A model generated the notes under the pieces. The model was not told the DNA's origin, searched no databases, and saw only the letters and a list, made by a program, of their open reading frames with translations. 64,000 nucleotides of DNA from Microbacterium endophyticum. Lineage in GTDB: Bacteria; Actinomycetota; Actinomycetes; Actinomycetales; Microbacteriaceae. The stretch's first letter is position 1. Every line of letters starts with the position of its first letter. Of this stretch, positions 8,571-17,152 are shown in pieces. Position numbers and translations under genes: made by a program. The stretch spans positions 2,728,001 through 2,792,000 of the forward strand of contig NZ_CP049255.1 in NCBI RefSeq assembly GCF_011047135.1. The letters run 5' to 3'.

Positions 8571-9353
8571 TCACTCGACGCCGAGAAAACCTCGGTCCGT
8601 CAAAACGATCGGTCCGTCTGCCGTGACAGCGACGGTGTGCTCCGAATGCGAACCCCGCGAGCCGTCGGCGCTGCGTAGTGTCCATCCGTCAGGATCTGTG
8701 ATGAGTTCGTCAGTGGCTGCCAGCAACCATGGCTCGAGCGCGACAACGAGGCCGCTCCGAAGAGGGTATCCGCGGCCAGCACGCCCATTGTTAGGGATGT
8801 GGGGGTCGCCGTGCATGATGCGGCCGACGCCGTGCCCGCCGAAGTCGGTGTTGATTGAATAGCCGCCGGCGTGCCCTACCTCTGCGATCGCCGCTGATAC
8901 GTCGCCAATTCGGTTCCCGACGGTAGCTGCGGAAATTGCCGCGGCAAGTGAGCGCTGCGTCGTATCAATCAGCTCCAGATCTTCGTCGCGTGCATTTCCT
9001 ACGACGAAGGAAACAGCGGAGTCGGCAACCCACCCGTCTACAGAAACGGCAAAATCCAAAGAAACGAGGTCACCGTCGCGAAGGGCGTAATCATGGGGAA
9101 GCCCATGCAGGACGGCATCGTTAATCGACGTGCAGATGACCTTTCCGAACGGACTCGCTCCAAAAGAGGGGTGGTAGTCGATGTAGCACGACGTGGCGCC
9201 CGCTTTGCGGATCATCTCATGTGCACGTTTGTCGATCGCGAGCAGATTGGTTCCCACTTTCGCGTCATCGCGAAGGGTAGCTAATACTTCGGCGACGAAT
9301 CTTCCTGCCGGACGCATCTGCTCGATCTCGGCGGGTGTTCGAAGTTCGATCAT
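8571..9353 (-). CDS. map: Type I methionine aminopeptidase
   Basis: Removes the initiator methionine from nascent proteins. The 260-residue sequence contains the pita-bread fold metal ligands: Asp in LVSLDFAVSVDGW and VADSAVSF, His in GHGVGRIMHGDP, Glu in ALEPWLLA and the final EHTVAV. Two start regions are possible; the ATG at 9353 is chosen because it follows AGAGGA at good spacing and gives the family start MIELRTPAEIEQM. The gene sits antisense between trmD and the rplS region, convergent with trmD by 8 bp, so it has its own promoter. Confidence 0.94.
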   Translation of the reverse strand: MIELRTPAEIEQMRPAGRFVAEVLATLRDDAKVGTNLLAIDKRAHEMIRKAGATSCYIDYHPSFGASPFGKVICTSINDAVLHGLPHDYALRDGDLVSLDFAVSVDGWVADSAVSFVVGNARDEDLELIDTTQRSLAAAISAATVGNRIGDVSAAIAEVGHAGGYSINTDFGGHGVGRIMHGDPHIPNNGRAGRGYPLRSGLVVALEPWLLAATDELITDPDGWTLRSADGSRGSHSEHTVAVTADGPIVLTDRGFLGVE

Positions 9354-9458
9354 TCTTTTCCTCTCGATCATCATCCATTCTGTCGGATGAGTTCGCAGGC
9401 CGCCTGAAAGGGTTCTTGGTATCAGACTAGTTCGGACCGTTCATGACAGAACGCGGCG

Positions 9459-9464
9459 TAACAT
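9459..9464 (+). promoter_or_regulatory. -10 element of the 9472 membrane protein gene
   Basis: TAACAT, seven bases (ctgagat) before the ATG at 9472, with no Shine-Dalgarno sequence. Leaderless start predicted. Confidence 0.45.
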
Positions 9465-9471
9465 CTGAGAT

Positions 9472-9966
9472 ATGTGGTTGCGGCGCGCGTTCTTCGGGTG
9501 GCTCTTCCCCTCTGCGTTTCTTCTTCCCCTCTGGCTCTTCATCGGTTGGGGTGTGTTCAACGCCGGGGCATGGGCTTTCTTATGGGTCCTATTCGTAGCG
9601 ATTCCCGCGGTGTTCGTGGGGCAGCTAGTGCTCACGCTTCTCGTCCGTGCGCGTGCCACGGTTCGCACTCAGCGTGCAGTTTCGTGGTGGGATGTCATCG
9701 GTTTCGCCGTGTGGCACAGCTTGACGATTTCGCTTGGTTTTTTCGGTCACGACTGGTGGGCGCCGATGTTCGTACTCACAGTCGTTGCTGCATTGGGCTT
9801 GTTCTGGCTCGAACTGTGGCAACTTTTGAGCGAGTCACGACAGGGGACCATGTTGATGCGTGCCAGCAACGGAATCGGGTATCTGCGCCCTCAGTCACGC
9901 CCGACGAAGGCTGATGATGATGTCCGCAACGTATTTGTCATCGCGGAAGAGGACCGCGTGCGATAG
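9472..9966 (+). CDS. Conserved integral membrane protein of unknown function
   Basis: 164 residues with four predicted membrane helices at about 8-28, 32-56, 74-92 and 97-117, many Trp and Phe, and a soluble C-terminal tail of about 45 residues (RASNGIGYLRPQSRPTKADD). The tail would face the cytosol if the N-terminus does. I do not recognise a functional family; similar small proteins in Microbacteriaceae are loosely called permeases. It lies between map (divergent) and rplS and is predicted to be leaderless. Confidence 0.8.
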   Translation: MWLRRAFFGWLFPSAFLLPLWLFIGWGVFNAGAWAFLWVLFVAIPAVFVGQLVLTLLVRARATVRTQRAVSWWDVIGFAVWHSLTISLGFFGHDWWAPMFVLTVVAALGLFWLELWQLLSESRQGTMLMRASNGIGYLRPQSRPTKADDDVRNVFVIAEEDRVR

Positions 9967-10138
9967 CAGAGCGGTTTTGTGCTTGACGCCATTCGTGGCA
10001 TTATTGAAAGCTGTGCCCTGACCAGTTCTGCCTCAGGGGAATTACGTAAGAGGAGTCGTACTCCGATGCGAGGGCACACATACTTTTCATCACACTATTT
10101 CGCGGTCCGACCTGTGGCGGTCGCAGGAAGAGAAGATC

Positions 10139-10483
10139 ATGCAGATCCTCGACGCAGTCGATGCGGCATCACTCCGTAGCGACATTCCCGAGTTCGGCCC
10201 CGGCGACACCGTTAAGGTCCACGTCAACATCACGGAGGGCAGTCGCTCACGTATCCAGGTATTCCAGGGTGCGGTCCTCGGCCGCTCCGGAGATGGTGTG
10301 CGCGAAACCTTCACTGTTCGCAAGGTGAGCTTCCAGGTCGGCGTGGAGCGCACGTTCCCCGTTCACAGCCCAGTGATTGATCACATCGAGGTCGTCACCC
10401 GTGGTGACGTTCGTCGCGCCAAGCTTTACTACCTTCGTAACCTCCGCGGCAAGAAGGCCAAAATCAAAGAAAAGCGCGGCTAA
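10139..10483 (+). CDS. rplS: 50S ribosomal protein L19
   Basis: L19 sits at the 30S/50S interface and contacts 16S rRNA. The 114-residue protein has the family motifs [20 protein letters not shown] and [16 protein letters not shown] and is of normal length. GGAAGAGAAG precedes the ATG. Unlike in many bacteria, it is separated from trmD by map and a membrane protein, so it must have its own promoter in the 172 bp upstream. A very strong hairpin follows. Confidence 0.97.
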   Translation: MQILDAVDAASLRSDIPEFGPGDTVKVHVNITEGSRSRIQVFQGAVLGRSGDGVRETFTVRKVSFQVGVERTFPVHSPVIDHIEVVTRGDVRRAKLYYLRNLRGKKAKIKEKRG

Positions 10484-10487
10484 CACC

Positions 10488-10537
10488 GCATATAGAAGAA
10501 GCCCCGGAGGATGTCCTCTGGGGCTTCTTCTATATGC
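10488..10537 (+). terminator. Long hairpin terminator after rplS
   Basis: Arms 10488-10505 and 10520-10537 are an 18-bp perfect inverted repeat. The stem continues inward with one G-T pair and five more pairs to a 2-base loop, about 24 bp in all. It contains AGAAGAAGCCCC and its complement, so the ascending arm supplies an A-tract and the descending arm a T-rich stretch. It could stop transcription in both directions. Confidence 0.85.
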
Positions 10538-10588
10538 AAGGCTTAACGTCGGGCGAGTATGCTCCAAACCTGCCGCTGAAGGACGCCG

Positions 10589-11350
10589 ATGACAACTGAG
10601 AATGCAGATTCCCCCGCCCCGGCGGTCACGCGCAACCGGCAATCTGGCAGCGGCGGGCTGAGGTTCTTACGGGATGTCTTGATCATCATCTTGATCGCAG
10701 TTCTCGTGTCTTTTCTGGTCAAGACCTTTCTCGTCCGCTCTTTCTATATTCCGTCGAAATCGATGGAAAGCACGCTTGTCGTCAACGACCGAATCCTTGT
10801 CGACGAGATCACGCCGATGTTCGGCGCCTACGAGCGAGGCGATGTTGTGGTTTTCCGGGATCCCGGAGGATGGCTGCCCACTTCAGTTGAACAGCAACAG
10901 TCGCCGCTCGCTCAAGCGGGAGATTGGATGCTCTCTCTCGTCGGACTTTCGGCGTCAGATAGCGATGATCACCTCATCAAACGGGTTATCGGTCTGCCCG
11001 GGGATCACGTTGTGTGCTGTAACGATCTCGGCCAGATAACAGTCAACGGGGTGGCGATTGACGAGAGCTCGTATATTCAAGTCCCCGACCCTGGGGCAGC
11101 GGCATCGGCCGTCGACTTCGACGTTGTTGTACCTGATGACTCATTGTGGGTGCTGGGCGACAACCGGTACCGCTCGAAAGACTCGCGATACAACCAGGAT
11201 CAGCCCGGTCGTGGGTTTGTGCCGATCAGTAATGTGGTCGGCCGCGCGTTTTGGATAACGTGGCCCTTTGACCGGTTCGGCCCCATTGATTTTCACCATT
11301 CAGTCTTTGGCAGTGTTCCCAAAGCTGAAGACGAGGTAGCTGCAGGGTGA
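10589..11350 (+). CDS. lepB: Signal peptidase I
   Basis: Cleaves signal peptides of exported proteins on the outer face of the membrane. The 253-residue protein has one N-terminal membrane helix (about 28-50), the catalytic serine in IPSKSMESTL (Ser58) and the general-base lysine in LIKRVIGLPGD (Lys131), then the GDNRYRSKDSR box. The insert between the two catalytic residues is somewhat long. AAGGA precedes the ATG. It begins the lepB-rnhB unit; the stop overlaps rnhB by 4 bp. Confidence 0.95.
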   Translation: MTTENADSPAPAVTRNRQSGSGGLRFLRDVLIIILIAVLVSFLVKTFLVRSFYIPSKSMESTLVVNDRILVDEITPMFGAYERGDVVVFRDPGGWLPTSVEQQQSPLAQAGDWMLSLVGLSASDSDDHLIKRVIGLPGDHVVCCNDLGQITVNGVAIDESSYIQVPDPGAAASAVDFDVVVPDDSLWVLGDNRYRSKDSRYNQDQPGRGFVPISNVVGRAFWITWPFDRFGPIDFHHSVFGSVPKAEDEVAAG

Positions 11351-12006
11351 CGGCTGTAATTCCGGACATCACAAGAGAGACATCACTTCTCCACGATTAT
11401 GGCGTTGTGATCTCATGCGACGAAGTTGGACGCGGCGCACTTGCCGGACCCGTTGCTGTTGGTGCGGTGGCGATTGATGCGGTCAGTGTGAGCAGTGCCG
11501 TTCCGGACGGTCTCAGAGATTCGAAGCTTGTCAGCGAGCCGCGACGCCCCGCCCTCGCACAGCGAGCGAAGGAATGGGTAAACCTGAGCGCGGTGGGGTG
11601 GGCGAGCGCGCCCGAGATCGACGAATTCGGTATCGTCCCATCCCTCGGCCTCGCGGCGATGAGAGCGCTCAATCAACTCTCGGAGCAGCATGTATCGATT
11701 TCGAATGCTGTCATCCTTCTCGATGGCAACCACGACTACATTTCGCCCATGACAACGACGGCTCTCACCGTGCTGCCCGTGGTCAAGGCCGATCGCGACT
11801 GCGCCAGCGCGGCCGCTGCATCCGTTATCGCCAAGGTGGCGAGAGACACGTTGATGATCCGACTCCACGACGATGAGCCGCACTACTACTGGTCGCGCAA
11901 CAAGGGATATGGCAGCGCAGCCCACCGCGGCGCGATTCGTGAGCATGGGCTGAGTGTCCATCACCGCGCTTCGTGGACGATCCGTGATGTAGCGAGTCTG
12001 TCCTGA
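11347..12006 (+). CDS. rnhB: Ribonuclease HII
   Basis: Degrades RNA in RNA-DNA hybrids and starts removal of misincorporated ribonucleotides. The 219-residue protein has the catalytic acidic motif CDEVGRGALAGPVAVGA and the later VKADRDCASAAAASVIAKV region; length is typical. The GTG start overlaps the lepB stop (GTGA), so the two are translationally coupled. Confidence 0.95.
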   Translation: MTAVIPDITRETSLLHDYGVVISCDEVGRGALAGPVAVGAVAIDAVSVSSAVPDGLRDSKLVSEPRRPALAQRAKEWVNLSAVGWASAPEIDEFGIVPSLGLAAMRALNQLSEQHVSISNAVILLDGNHDYISPMTTTALTVLPVVKADRDCASAAAASVIAKVARDTLMIRLHDDEPHYYWSRNKGYGSAAHRGAIREHGLSVHHRASWTIRDVASLS

Positions 12007-12045
12007 ACCTCACTCACACCTCAGGCACCATAGGATGGAGACACC

Positions 12046-12369
12046 ATGGATGACGAAGTCTTCGAGGACTACGACCGTGAGCTGGAACTTGCGCTCTACC
12101 GCGAGTACCGCGACGTCGTTTCGCAGTTCCAGTACGTAATTGAGACCGAGCGACGGTTCTACCTCGCGAACGACGTCAATGTCGTGCGCCGTGACACCGA
12201 GCATGATTTCTACTTCGAGATCACGATGACTGACGTCTGGGTGTGGGACATCTATCGTGCTGACCGCTTCGTGAAGTCGGTGCGCGTGTTGACATTCAAA
12301 GACGTCAACGTCGAAGAGCTCTCGCGGCGCGATTTCCAGCTTCCTGAGGAACTCTCGCTCGACAACTGA
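12046..12369 (+). CDS. DUF2469 family protein
   Basis: A 107-residue, strongly acidic, highly conserved actinobacterial protein starting MDDEVFEDYDRELELALYRE and containing YVIETERRFYLANDVNV. Its function is unknown. It always appears between rnhB and yraN in this gene order, as here. GGAG lies five bases before the ATG, and TAGGAT at 12031-12036 may be a -10, giving a very short leader. Confidence 0.92.
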   Translation: MDDEVFEDYDRELELALYREYRDVVSQFQYVIETERRFYLANDVNVVRRDTEHDFYFEITMTDVWVWDIYRADRFVKSVRVLTFKDVNVEELSRRDFQLPEELSLDN

Positions 12370-12468
12370 TTTGGCTTGTCTCCTCCCCATCGTTGCATTC
12401 GACCGTGTCTTTCCACTGCGCGAGGTGACAGGTAGAAGCGACAGCTCGGACTCGCTCATGCTGCCGGT

Positions 12469-12831
12469 ATGGCGGAAAAAGACGAGTTGGGGCGGCGGGG
12501 CGAAGAGCGGGCAGCTACATATCTAGAGGGCGTCGGCTATCGAGTGCTCTCGCGCAATTGGCGGGGTGCCGACGGTGAAGTCGATCTTGTCGTATGCCAC
12601 GGCAGCTTCTTGGTCTTCGTCGAAGTGAAGACTCGCCGCACGGAGGCTTTTGGCCACCCACTCGAGGCAGTCGGTCCGGTAAAGCTTCGGCGCTTGTGGC
12701 GGCTCTCGTCGCAGTGGTGCGCGGCATTCCCGCACATCGCGGCTGGACATACCGTGCGGATTGACGCCGTCGGAATAATAGGGCCCGACCCATCGTGTGG
12801 CACGGTTGAACATCTCCAGGATCTGCGATGA
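12469..12831 (+). CDS. UPF0102 (YraN) family nuclease-fold protein
   Basis: A 120-residue protein with an endonuclease-like fold: GRRGEERAATYLEGVGY, then the PD-(D/E)xK-type core GADGEVDLVVCHGSFLVFVEVKTR. YraN proteins have the catalytic pattern of nucleases, but their role, suspected in recombination or competence, is not settled. It overlaps comM by 4 bp and is followed by dprA, which fits a DNA-uptake or recombination context. Confidence 0.9.
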   Translation: MAEKDELGRRGEERAATYLEGVGYRVLSRNWRGADGEVDLVVCHGSFLVFVEVKTRRTEAFGHPLEAVGPVKLRRLWRLSSQWCAAFPHIAAGHTVRIDAVGIIGPDPSCGTVEHLQDLR

Positions 12832-14363
12832 CCATGGCGCGCACCTGGGCATTTGCTCTCACGGGAATTCATGCAGCGCCTGTCGAAGTAGAAGCAGATC
12901 TATCAGCACAGACGCCAGACTTTCGTCTCATCGGTCTGCCAGACAAGTCGCTTGGCGAAGCCGTGCAGCGGGTACACAACGCTTGCGCGAACAGCGAGCT
13001 TCCATTGCCGCGTCGGCGATTGACGATCAATCTTTCTCCGGCGAGCTTGCCCAAACACGGGTCCGGCTTTGACGTCGCTATTGCGATCGCGGCGCTCGCG
13101 ACCGAGCACGTGTTTCGCCCGGGCTCATTGGCTGAGACTGTTCATCTGGGAGAGCTCGGTCTGGATGGAAGGCTGCGGCCCGTGCCGGGCATTCTGCCCG
13201 CTGTTCTCGGCGCCCGCGACGCGGGCTTTCGTCGCGTCGTCGTTCCGCATGCCAATACTGCGGAAGCACGACTTGTCGAGGGCATGGACGTGCTGGGCGC
13301 CGCCTCTCTTGCGGAAGTCGTGTGCTGGCATGGCCTAGCCGTCGACGTGGGAGAGGTCGTGCCGGTCGCGATGCCGTCGTCGGCGTCGACCGCGATGGCT
13401 GCCAACGATGAACTCGAACTGGGGGATGTGATCGGCCAGAGGGATGCTGTCGACGCGCTGGTTGCGGCTGCGGCAGGAGGGCATCACGTGATGATGAGTG
13501 GTCCTCCAGGCGCAGGGAAGACGATGCTGGCGCGTCGTTTGCCCGGGATACTTCCCTCGCTATCTGATGATGCTGCGCTCCGCGTCGCGTCCGTTCGGTC
13601 AGTGAGCGGGGCGCCCGTAACGGCGCTCGACCGAACACCACCGTTCGAAGCGCCGCACCATAGCGCGAGCGTGGCGGCGCTCGTCGGCGGAGGCTCGCGT
13701 GTCGTCAGGCCCGGAGCGATTGCTCGCGCTGGCGAGGGAGTGCTGTTCCTCGATGAAGCTGCGGAGTTTCCCAGACACGTTCTGGATTCGCTCCGTCAAC
13801 CGCTGGAAACTGGTCGTATTGTGATCCATCGCGCAGGATTCGTTGCGGACTTCCCCGCTCGTTTCCAGCTCGTCGTCGCGACCAATCCTTGCCCCTGCGG
13901 AAACTACGGTGTGAAGGGCGCTGAGTGCATCTGCCCGCCGCAAGCGATCAGGCGCTATCTCGGTCGGCTCTCGGGACCGCTGCTTGACCGCATAGACATC
14001 GAATTACACGTATTGCGGATCACCTCTGTCGCTGCGCGCGAGGAAAGCGCCCGTCTAACTACAGCCCAGGCGCGAGAGCGGGTGGGCGTCGCGCGCGACC
14101 GTGCACAGCGCCGACTGCGAGAAACCCCGTGGCGGAGAAACGCGGATGTTGATGGTGCGTGGTTGAGGCATGGCCCGTTCGCGCTCAAAGCTGCGACGCG
14201 ACGACCCCTCGATGCTGCGCTTCATCGAGGGGCGCTCACTCTCCGTGCATACGACCGCGTGCTGCGCGTGGCGTGGTCCCTGGCGGATCTTGACGGGCTC
14301 GACGCGGTGCAACTCGATCATGTGGGGCGTGCGCTTTATCTAAAGAAGGGATTCACCGCATGA
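12828..14363 (+). CDS. comM: ComM/YifB family Mg-chelatase-like AAA+ ATPase
   Basis: ComM is a hexameric helicase that promotes branch migration when transforming DNA is integrated. The 511-residue protein has an N-terminal ChlI/Lon-like domain (about 1-165), Walker A GPPGAGKTMLARRLPG, Walker B GEGVLFLDEAAEF, the zinc-ribbon-like CPCGNYGVKGAECICPP and the C-terminal Mg_chelatase_C helices. It overlaps yraN and dprA by 4 bp each, so the three are one translationally coupled unit. Confidence 0.94.
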   Translation: MTMARTWAFALTGIHAAPVEVEADLSAQTPDFRLIGLPDKSLGEAVQRVHNACANSELPLPRRRLTINLSPASLPKHGSGFDVAIAIAALATEHVFRPGSLAETVHLGELGLDGRLRPVPGILPAVLGARDAGFRRVVVPHANTAEARLVEGMDVLGAASLAEVVCWHGLAVDVGEVVPVAMPSSASTAMAANDELELGDVIGQRDAVDALVAAAAGGHHVMMSGPPGAGKTMLARRLPGILPSLSDDAALRVASVRSVSGAPVTALDRTPPFEAPHHSASVAALVGGGSRVVRPGAIARAGEGVLFLDEAAEFPRHVLDSLRQPLETGRIVIHRAGFVADFPARFQLVVATNPCPCGNYGVKGAECICPPQAIRRYLGRLSGPLLDRIDIELHVLRITSVAAREESARLTTAQARERVGVARDRAQRRLRETPWRRNADVDGAWLRHGPFALKAATRRPLDAALHRGALTLRAYDRVLRVAWSLADLDGLDAVQLDHVGRALYLKKGFTA

Positions 14364-15562
14364 TTACTCTCGAGGCTCCGCGCGCCCGCGCCGCGCTCGC
14401 CCAGATCGGTTGCCGCGTCGATACCGATATCGATGCGCTTTCCCGGTACGCATTAGCGTCATGGAGTTGCATTGTCGAGCCGGGTGACGCGGTCGCTGGG
14501 CGTCTGATATCCGTTGTAGGTCCGGTTGAGGCGCTTCGCCTTGCGCAGGGAGCACAGCTCGGCGAATTTGCCGAGGATGTTTCAATTTCTTCGGATGAAC
14601 TCGTGCGCGCACAAGCACGGTGGCGGCCGCGCTGCACTGATGCCGCAGTGGGCATCGCTTTTGAGCGTGCTGCGCGTGCGAATGTCCGTCTTCTGGTTGG
14701 GCGCGATGAGCTCTGGCCACACGCACTAGACGACCTGGGTGACCATATGCCTCTTTGCTTATGGTTTCGCGGTGATCCATTGACGTTCGCCCGAACCCGC
14801 GCTCTCGTGGCGATTGTCGGTGCTCGAGCAGCGACGGGCTATGGTGAGCATGTCGCCGCAGACCTCGCCGCAGACCTTGCCGGGCGCGGTATCTCGGTGG
14901 TTTCTGGCGCGGCATATGGCATCGACGGAGTCGCGCACCGCGCAGCGCTTTCAGTGGAAGGCACAACGATCGCGATACTTGCTGGCGGAGCGGACCGGTC
15001 ATATCCGAGCGGGCACGCGCGGCTAATCGATGCCATAGCCGAACGTGGAATCGTTTGCAGCGAAGTCCCTTGCGGGTCCGCTCCCACGAAATGGCGATTT
15101 TTACAGCGGAACAGGCTCATCGCCGCGTTGGCTGATGCCACGGTAGTTGTCGAAGCTGGATGGCGCAGCGGTTCGCTGAATACCGCGGGACATGCTGCGG
15201 CGTTGTCTCGAGCTCTGGGTGCCGTCCCTGGGCCTGTGACCTCAGCAGCATCCGCTGGCTGTCATCGGCTTTTGCGCGAGTACGACGCTCGATGTGTGAC
15301 GAGCGCCGATGATGTGATGGAGCTATTGGGGTTGGGGGCTGCTGAGACGCTCTTCGAAATCGGTACCGGTGAGGAGGGAGATCGCACTGATGACCTCACT
15401 AGGGTGACGGATGCAATGAGCCCTCGGAGCGTTCGGAGCATCGACGACATCGTGCGTCGGAGCGGGATGTCGCATCCTGATGTGCAGCAGGCCCTTGGGG
15501 TATTGCATCTCGCGGCAAAAGTGCGTCAGTCCGGGGGAGGGTGGCTAGTGGTGAGCCGGTGA
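14360..15562 (+). CDS. dprA: DNA processing protein DprA
   Basis: DprA loads RecA on incoming single-stranded DNA during transformation. The 400-residue protein has a SAM-like N-terminal part, the extended Rossmann fold (ALVAIVGARAATGYGEHVA, GISVVSGAAYGIDGVAHRAA, AILAGGADRSYP, KWRFLQRNRLIAALAD) and a C-terminal winged-helix segment (SIDDIVRRSGMSHPDVQQAL). It overlaps comM by 4 bp. The comEA/comEC uptake genes are not in this window, so competence itself cannot be inferred. Confidence 0.95.
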   Translation: MITLEAPRARAALAQIGCRVDTDIDALSRYALASWSCIVEPGDAVAGRLISVVGPVEALRLAQGAQLGEFAEDVSISSDELVRAQARWRPRCTDAAVGIAFERAARANVRLLVGRDELWPHALDDLGDHMPLCLWFRGDPLTFARTRALVAIVGARAATGYGEHVAADLAADLAGRGISVVSGAAYGIDGVAHRAALSVEGTTIAILAGGADRSYPSGHARLIDAIAERGIVCSEVPCGSAPTKWRFLQRNRLIAALADATVVVEAGWRSGSLNTAGHAAALSRALGAVPGPVTSAASAGCHRLLREYDARCVTSADDVMELLGLGAAETLFEIGTGEEGDRTDDLTRVTDAMSPRSVRSIDDIVRRSGMSHPDVQQALGVLHLAAKVRQSGGGWLVVSR

Positions 15563-15572
15563 TGATACTGAC

Positions 15573-15592
15573 GCGCAGGAGGCTGCCTGCGC
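15573..15592. terminator. Hairpin between convergent dprA and VOC genes
   Basis: GCGCAGG and CCTGCGC flank a 6-base loop. No T-run follows on either strand, but its place between two convergent stops suggests a shared terminator. Confidence 0.5.
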
Positions 15593-15610
15593 CGGTACCA
15601 CAGGGAACCT

Positions 15611-16048
15611 TCAGCCACTCTTCAGATCTTGGGCGAGCATCACGATGATTCCGCTGGGGCCGCGCAGGTAAGTGAGCTTGTAGATGTCCAGGTATGTCGC
15701 AACGCCGCGAAGTGGATAGCAGCCGTGCCGCGATGCGATCTCGAGGGTCGCATCGATGTCGTCTACCGAGAAAGCTACACGGTGCATACCGACTTCGTTC
15801 GGGAGCGTGGGTTCCGTTTCGATCGCCGCTGGGTGGAGATATTCGAAGAGTTCGATCTGTCCGTGACCGTCCGGTGTCTTGAGCACGGCGATCCTTGTAT
15901 GGTTGCCGTCGAGGCCGACAGCGGTATCGGCCCACGCACCGCTGATTGTGTCGCGAACAACGACTTCGAGGCCCAGATCGATGAAGAAGGATATGGTCGC
16001 TTCGAGGTCACGGACTGCGATCCCAACGTTTTCAAGTTTTATCGACAT
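15611..16048 (-). CDS. VOC superfamily (glyoxalase/methylmalonyl-CoA epimerase-like) protein
   Basis: A 145-residue protein of two beta-alpha-beta-beta-beta modules: IKLENVGIAVRDLEATISFF begins the first and GMHRVAFSVDDIDATLEIA the second. Metal ligands are plausible at the His of MHRVAF and the Glu of QIELFEY, but the specific reaction cannot be assigned. The ATG at 16048 is preferred over 16057 because TAACAT lies exactly seven bases upstream and no Shine-Dalgarno supports either. The gene is divergent from xerC. Confidence 0.85.
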   Translation of the reverse strand: MSIKLENVGIAVRDLEATISFFIDLGLEVVVRDTISGAWADTAVGLDGNHTRIAVLKTPDGHGQIELFEYLHPAAIETEPTLPNEVGMHRVAFSVDDIDATLEIASRHGCYPLRGVATYLDIYKLTYLRGPSGIIVMLAQDLKSG

Positions 16049-16055
16049 GCTGCGC

Positions 16056-16061
16056 ATGTTA
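16056..16061 (-). promoter_or_regulatory. -10 element of the VOC gene
   Basis: TAACAT on the minus strand, seven bases before the ATG at 16048. It overlaps the alternative ATG at 16057, which would then lie upstream of the transcript. Confidence 0.45.
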
Positions 16062-16210
16062 CTGAGAAGTGCTGACGGGGCGCAGTCGCCTGATGAAGGG
16101 GTATCGCGCTGTGAGGGTGCTCCAGCACCCGAACGGATTAACTTGCCACGCTCCCGATAGCATCGGCGCGCCACTCTTGGCGAGTGCGGGTTTCCGGTCA
16201 TGCTGGAGCA

Positions 16211-17116
16211 ATGCGGATTGACCTCGGGTTAATTGAGTGGGAGCGCCATCTGGTCCGCGTCCGTAGGCTTTCTCCAGCGACGGTGCGCGCGTATACGTCT
16301 GATATTCGGGATCTCATGAGCCGAGTAGGGCCCGCCACGAGCATCGCGGAAGTAGACCTCGATGTACTTCGCTCATGGCAGTGGGCTGCCACGCAGCGAG
16401 GTGACTCGCGCGCAACAGTTGCACGCCGCACCTCAAGCGTGAAGGCATTCTTTTCTTGGTCGGTGGAGTCGGGTCATGCTCCAACAGATCCCGCATTGCG
16501 ATTGGGAGCACCTAAACGCGGGAGGACCCTTCCACGAGTCGCGACGGCTGGTGCGCTCGCCGACGTTCTGAACAAAGAGCACGATGCCGGCGTGAGCGGT
16601 GACCCGATAGTTCTGCGCGATGGCGCGATTTTGGAGACGCTCTATGGTTCTGGAATGCGGGTTTCAGAGCTTTGTGGATTGAACCTCGAGGACGTCGATC
16701 TCTCCCGACGCACAGCCCGCGTCAATGGAAAAGGTGCAAAAGAACGTGTCGTACCCTTCGGCGCGCCGGCCGCATCTGCGATAGACGCCTATCGGGTGCG
16801 CGCGCGTCCTACGCTCCTCGCCCGCGGCGACGGAGAATCGACAGCGCTGTTTCTGGGTGCTCGTGGCGGTCGGCTCGGTCCCCGTGCCGCGTACGATGTC
16901 GTATCGCGGCTGGTGTCTCCCGCCGTTGGCGGTGGTGACGTTGGGCCGCACGCGCTTCGGCACTCTGCTGCGACCCATCTCCTCGATGGTGGCGCTGATC
17001 TGAGGGCCGTTCAAGAAATACTCGGCCATGCCAGCCTCGGAACGACACAGATCTACACTCATGTGTCGTCGGAGCGGCTTGCCGCGTCCTATCGACTCGC
17101 GCACCCCCGTGCATGA
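16211..17116 (+). CDS. xerC: Tyrosine recombinase XerC
   Basis: Resolves chromosome dimers at dif together with XerD. The 301-residue protein has the SAM-like core-binding domain (about 1-90) and the catalytic domain with Arg in YGSGMRVSEL, Lys in NGKGAKERVVPFG, HALRHSAATHLLDGGADLR, the GHASLGTTQIYTHV block with the nucleophilic Tyr, and a normal C-terminus. GGAG four bases before the ATG at 16211 decides the start. The position between dprA and rpsB is the usual housekeeping locus, and no integrase-type att site or cargo is present. Confidence 0.93.
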   Translation: MRIDLGLIEWERHLVRVRRLSPATVRAYTSDIRDLMSRVGPATSIAEVDLDVLRSWQWAATQRGDSRATVARRTSSVKAFFSWSVESGHAPTDPALRLGAPKRGRTLPRVATAGALADVLNKEHDAGVSGDPIVLRDGAILETLYGSGMRVSELCGLNLEDVDLSRRTARVNGKGAKERVVPFGAPAASAIDAYRVRARPTLLARGDGESTALFLGARGGRLGPRAAYDVVSRLVSPAVGGGDVGPHALRHSAATHLLDGGADLRAVQEILGHASLGTTQIYTHVSSERLAASYRLAHPRA

Positions 17117-17140
17117 ATAGCGTTCTGTTCCCGCGCGCAA

Positions 17141-17146
17141 TAGCGT
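17141..17146 (+). promoter_or_regulatory. -10 element of the 17153 lipoprotein gene
   Basis: TAGCGT followed by gggcgc and the ATG at 17153; no Shine-Dalgarno. Nearly the same sequence precedes the gene at 46756. Confidence 0.45.
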
Positions 17147-17152
17147 GGGCGC

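Noticed and set aside
16211..17116. Tyrosine recombinase as a mobile-element integrase
   Set aside because: It sits in the normal xerC locus with housekeeping neighbours and no tRNA att site or cargo genes.
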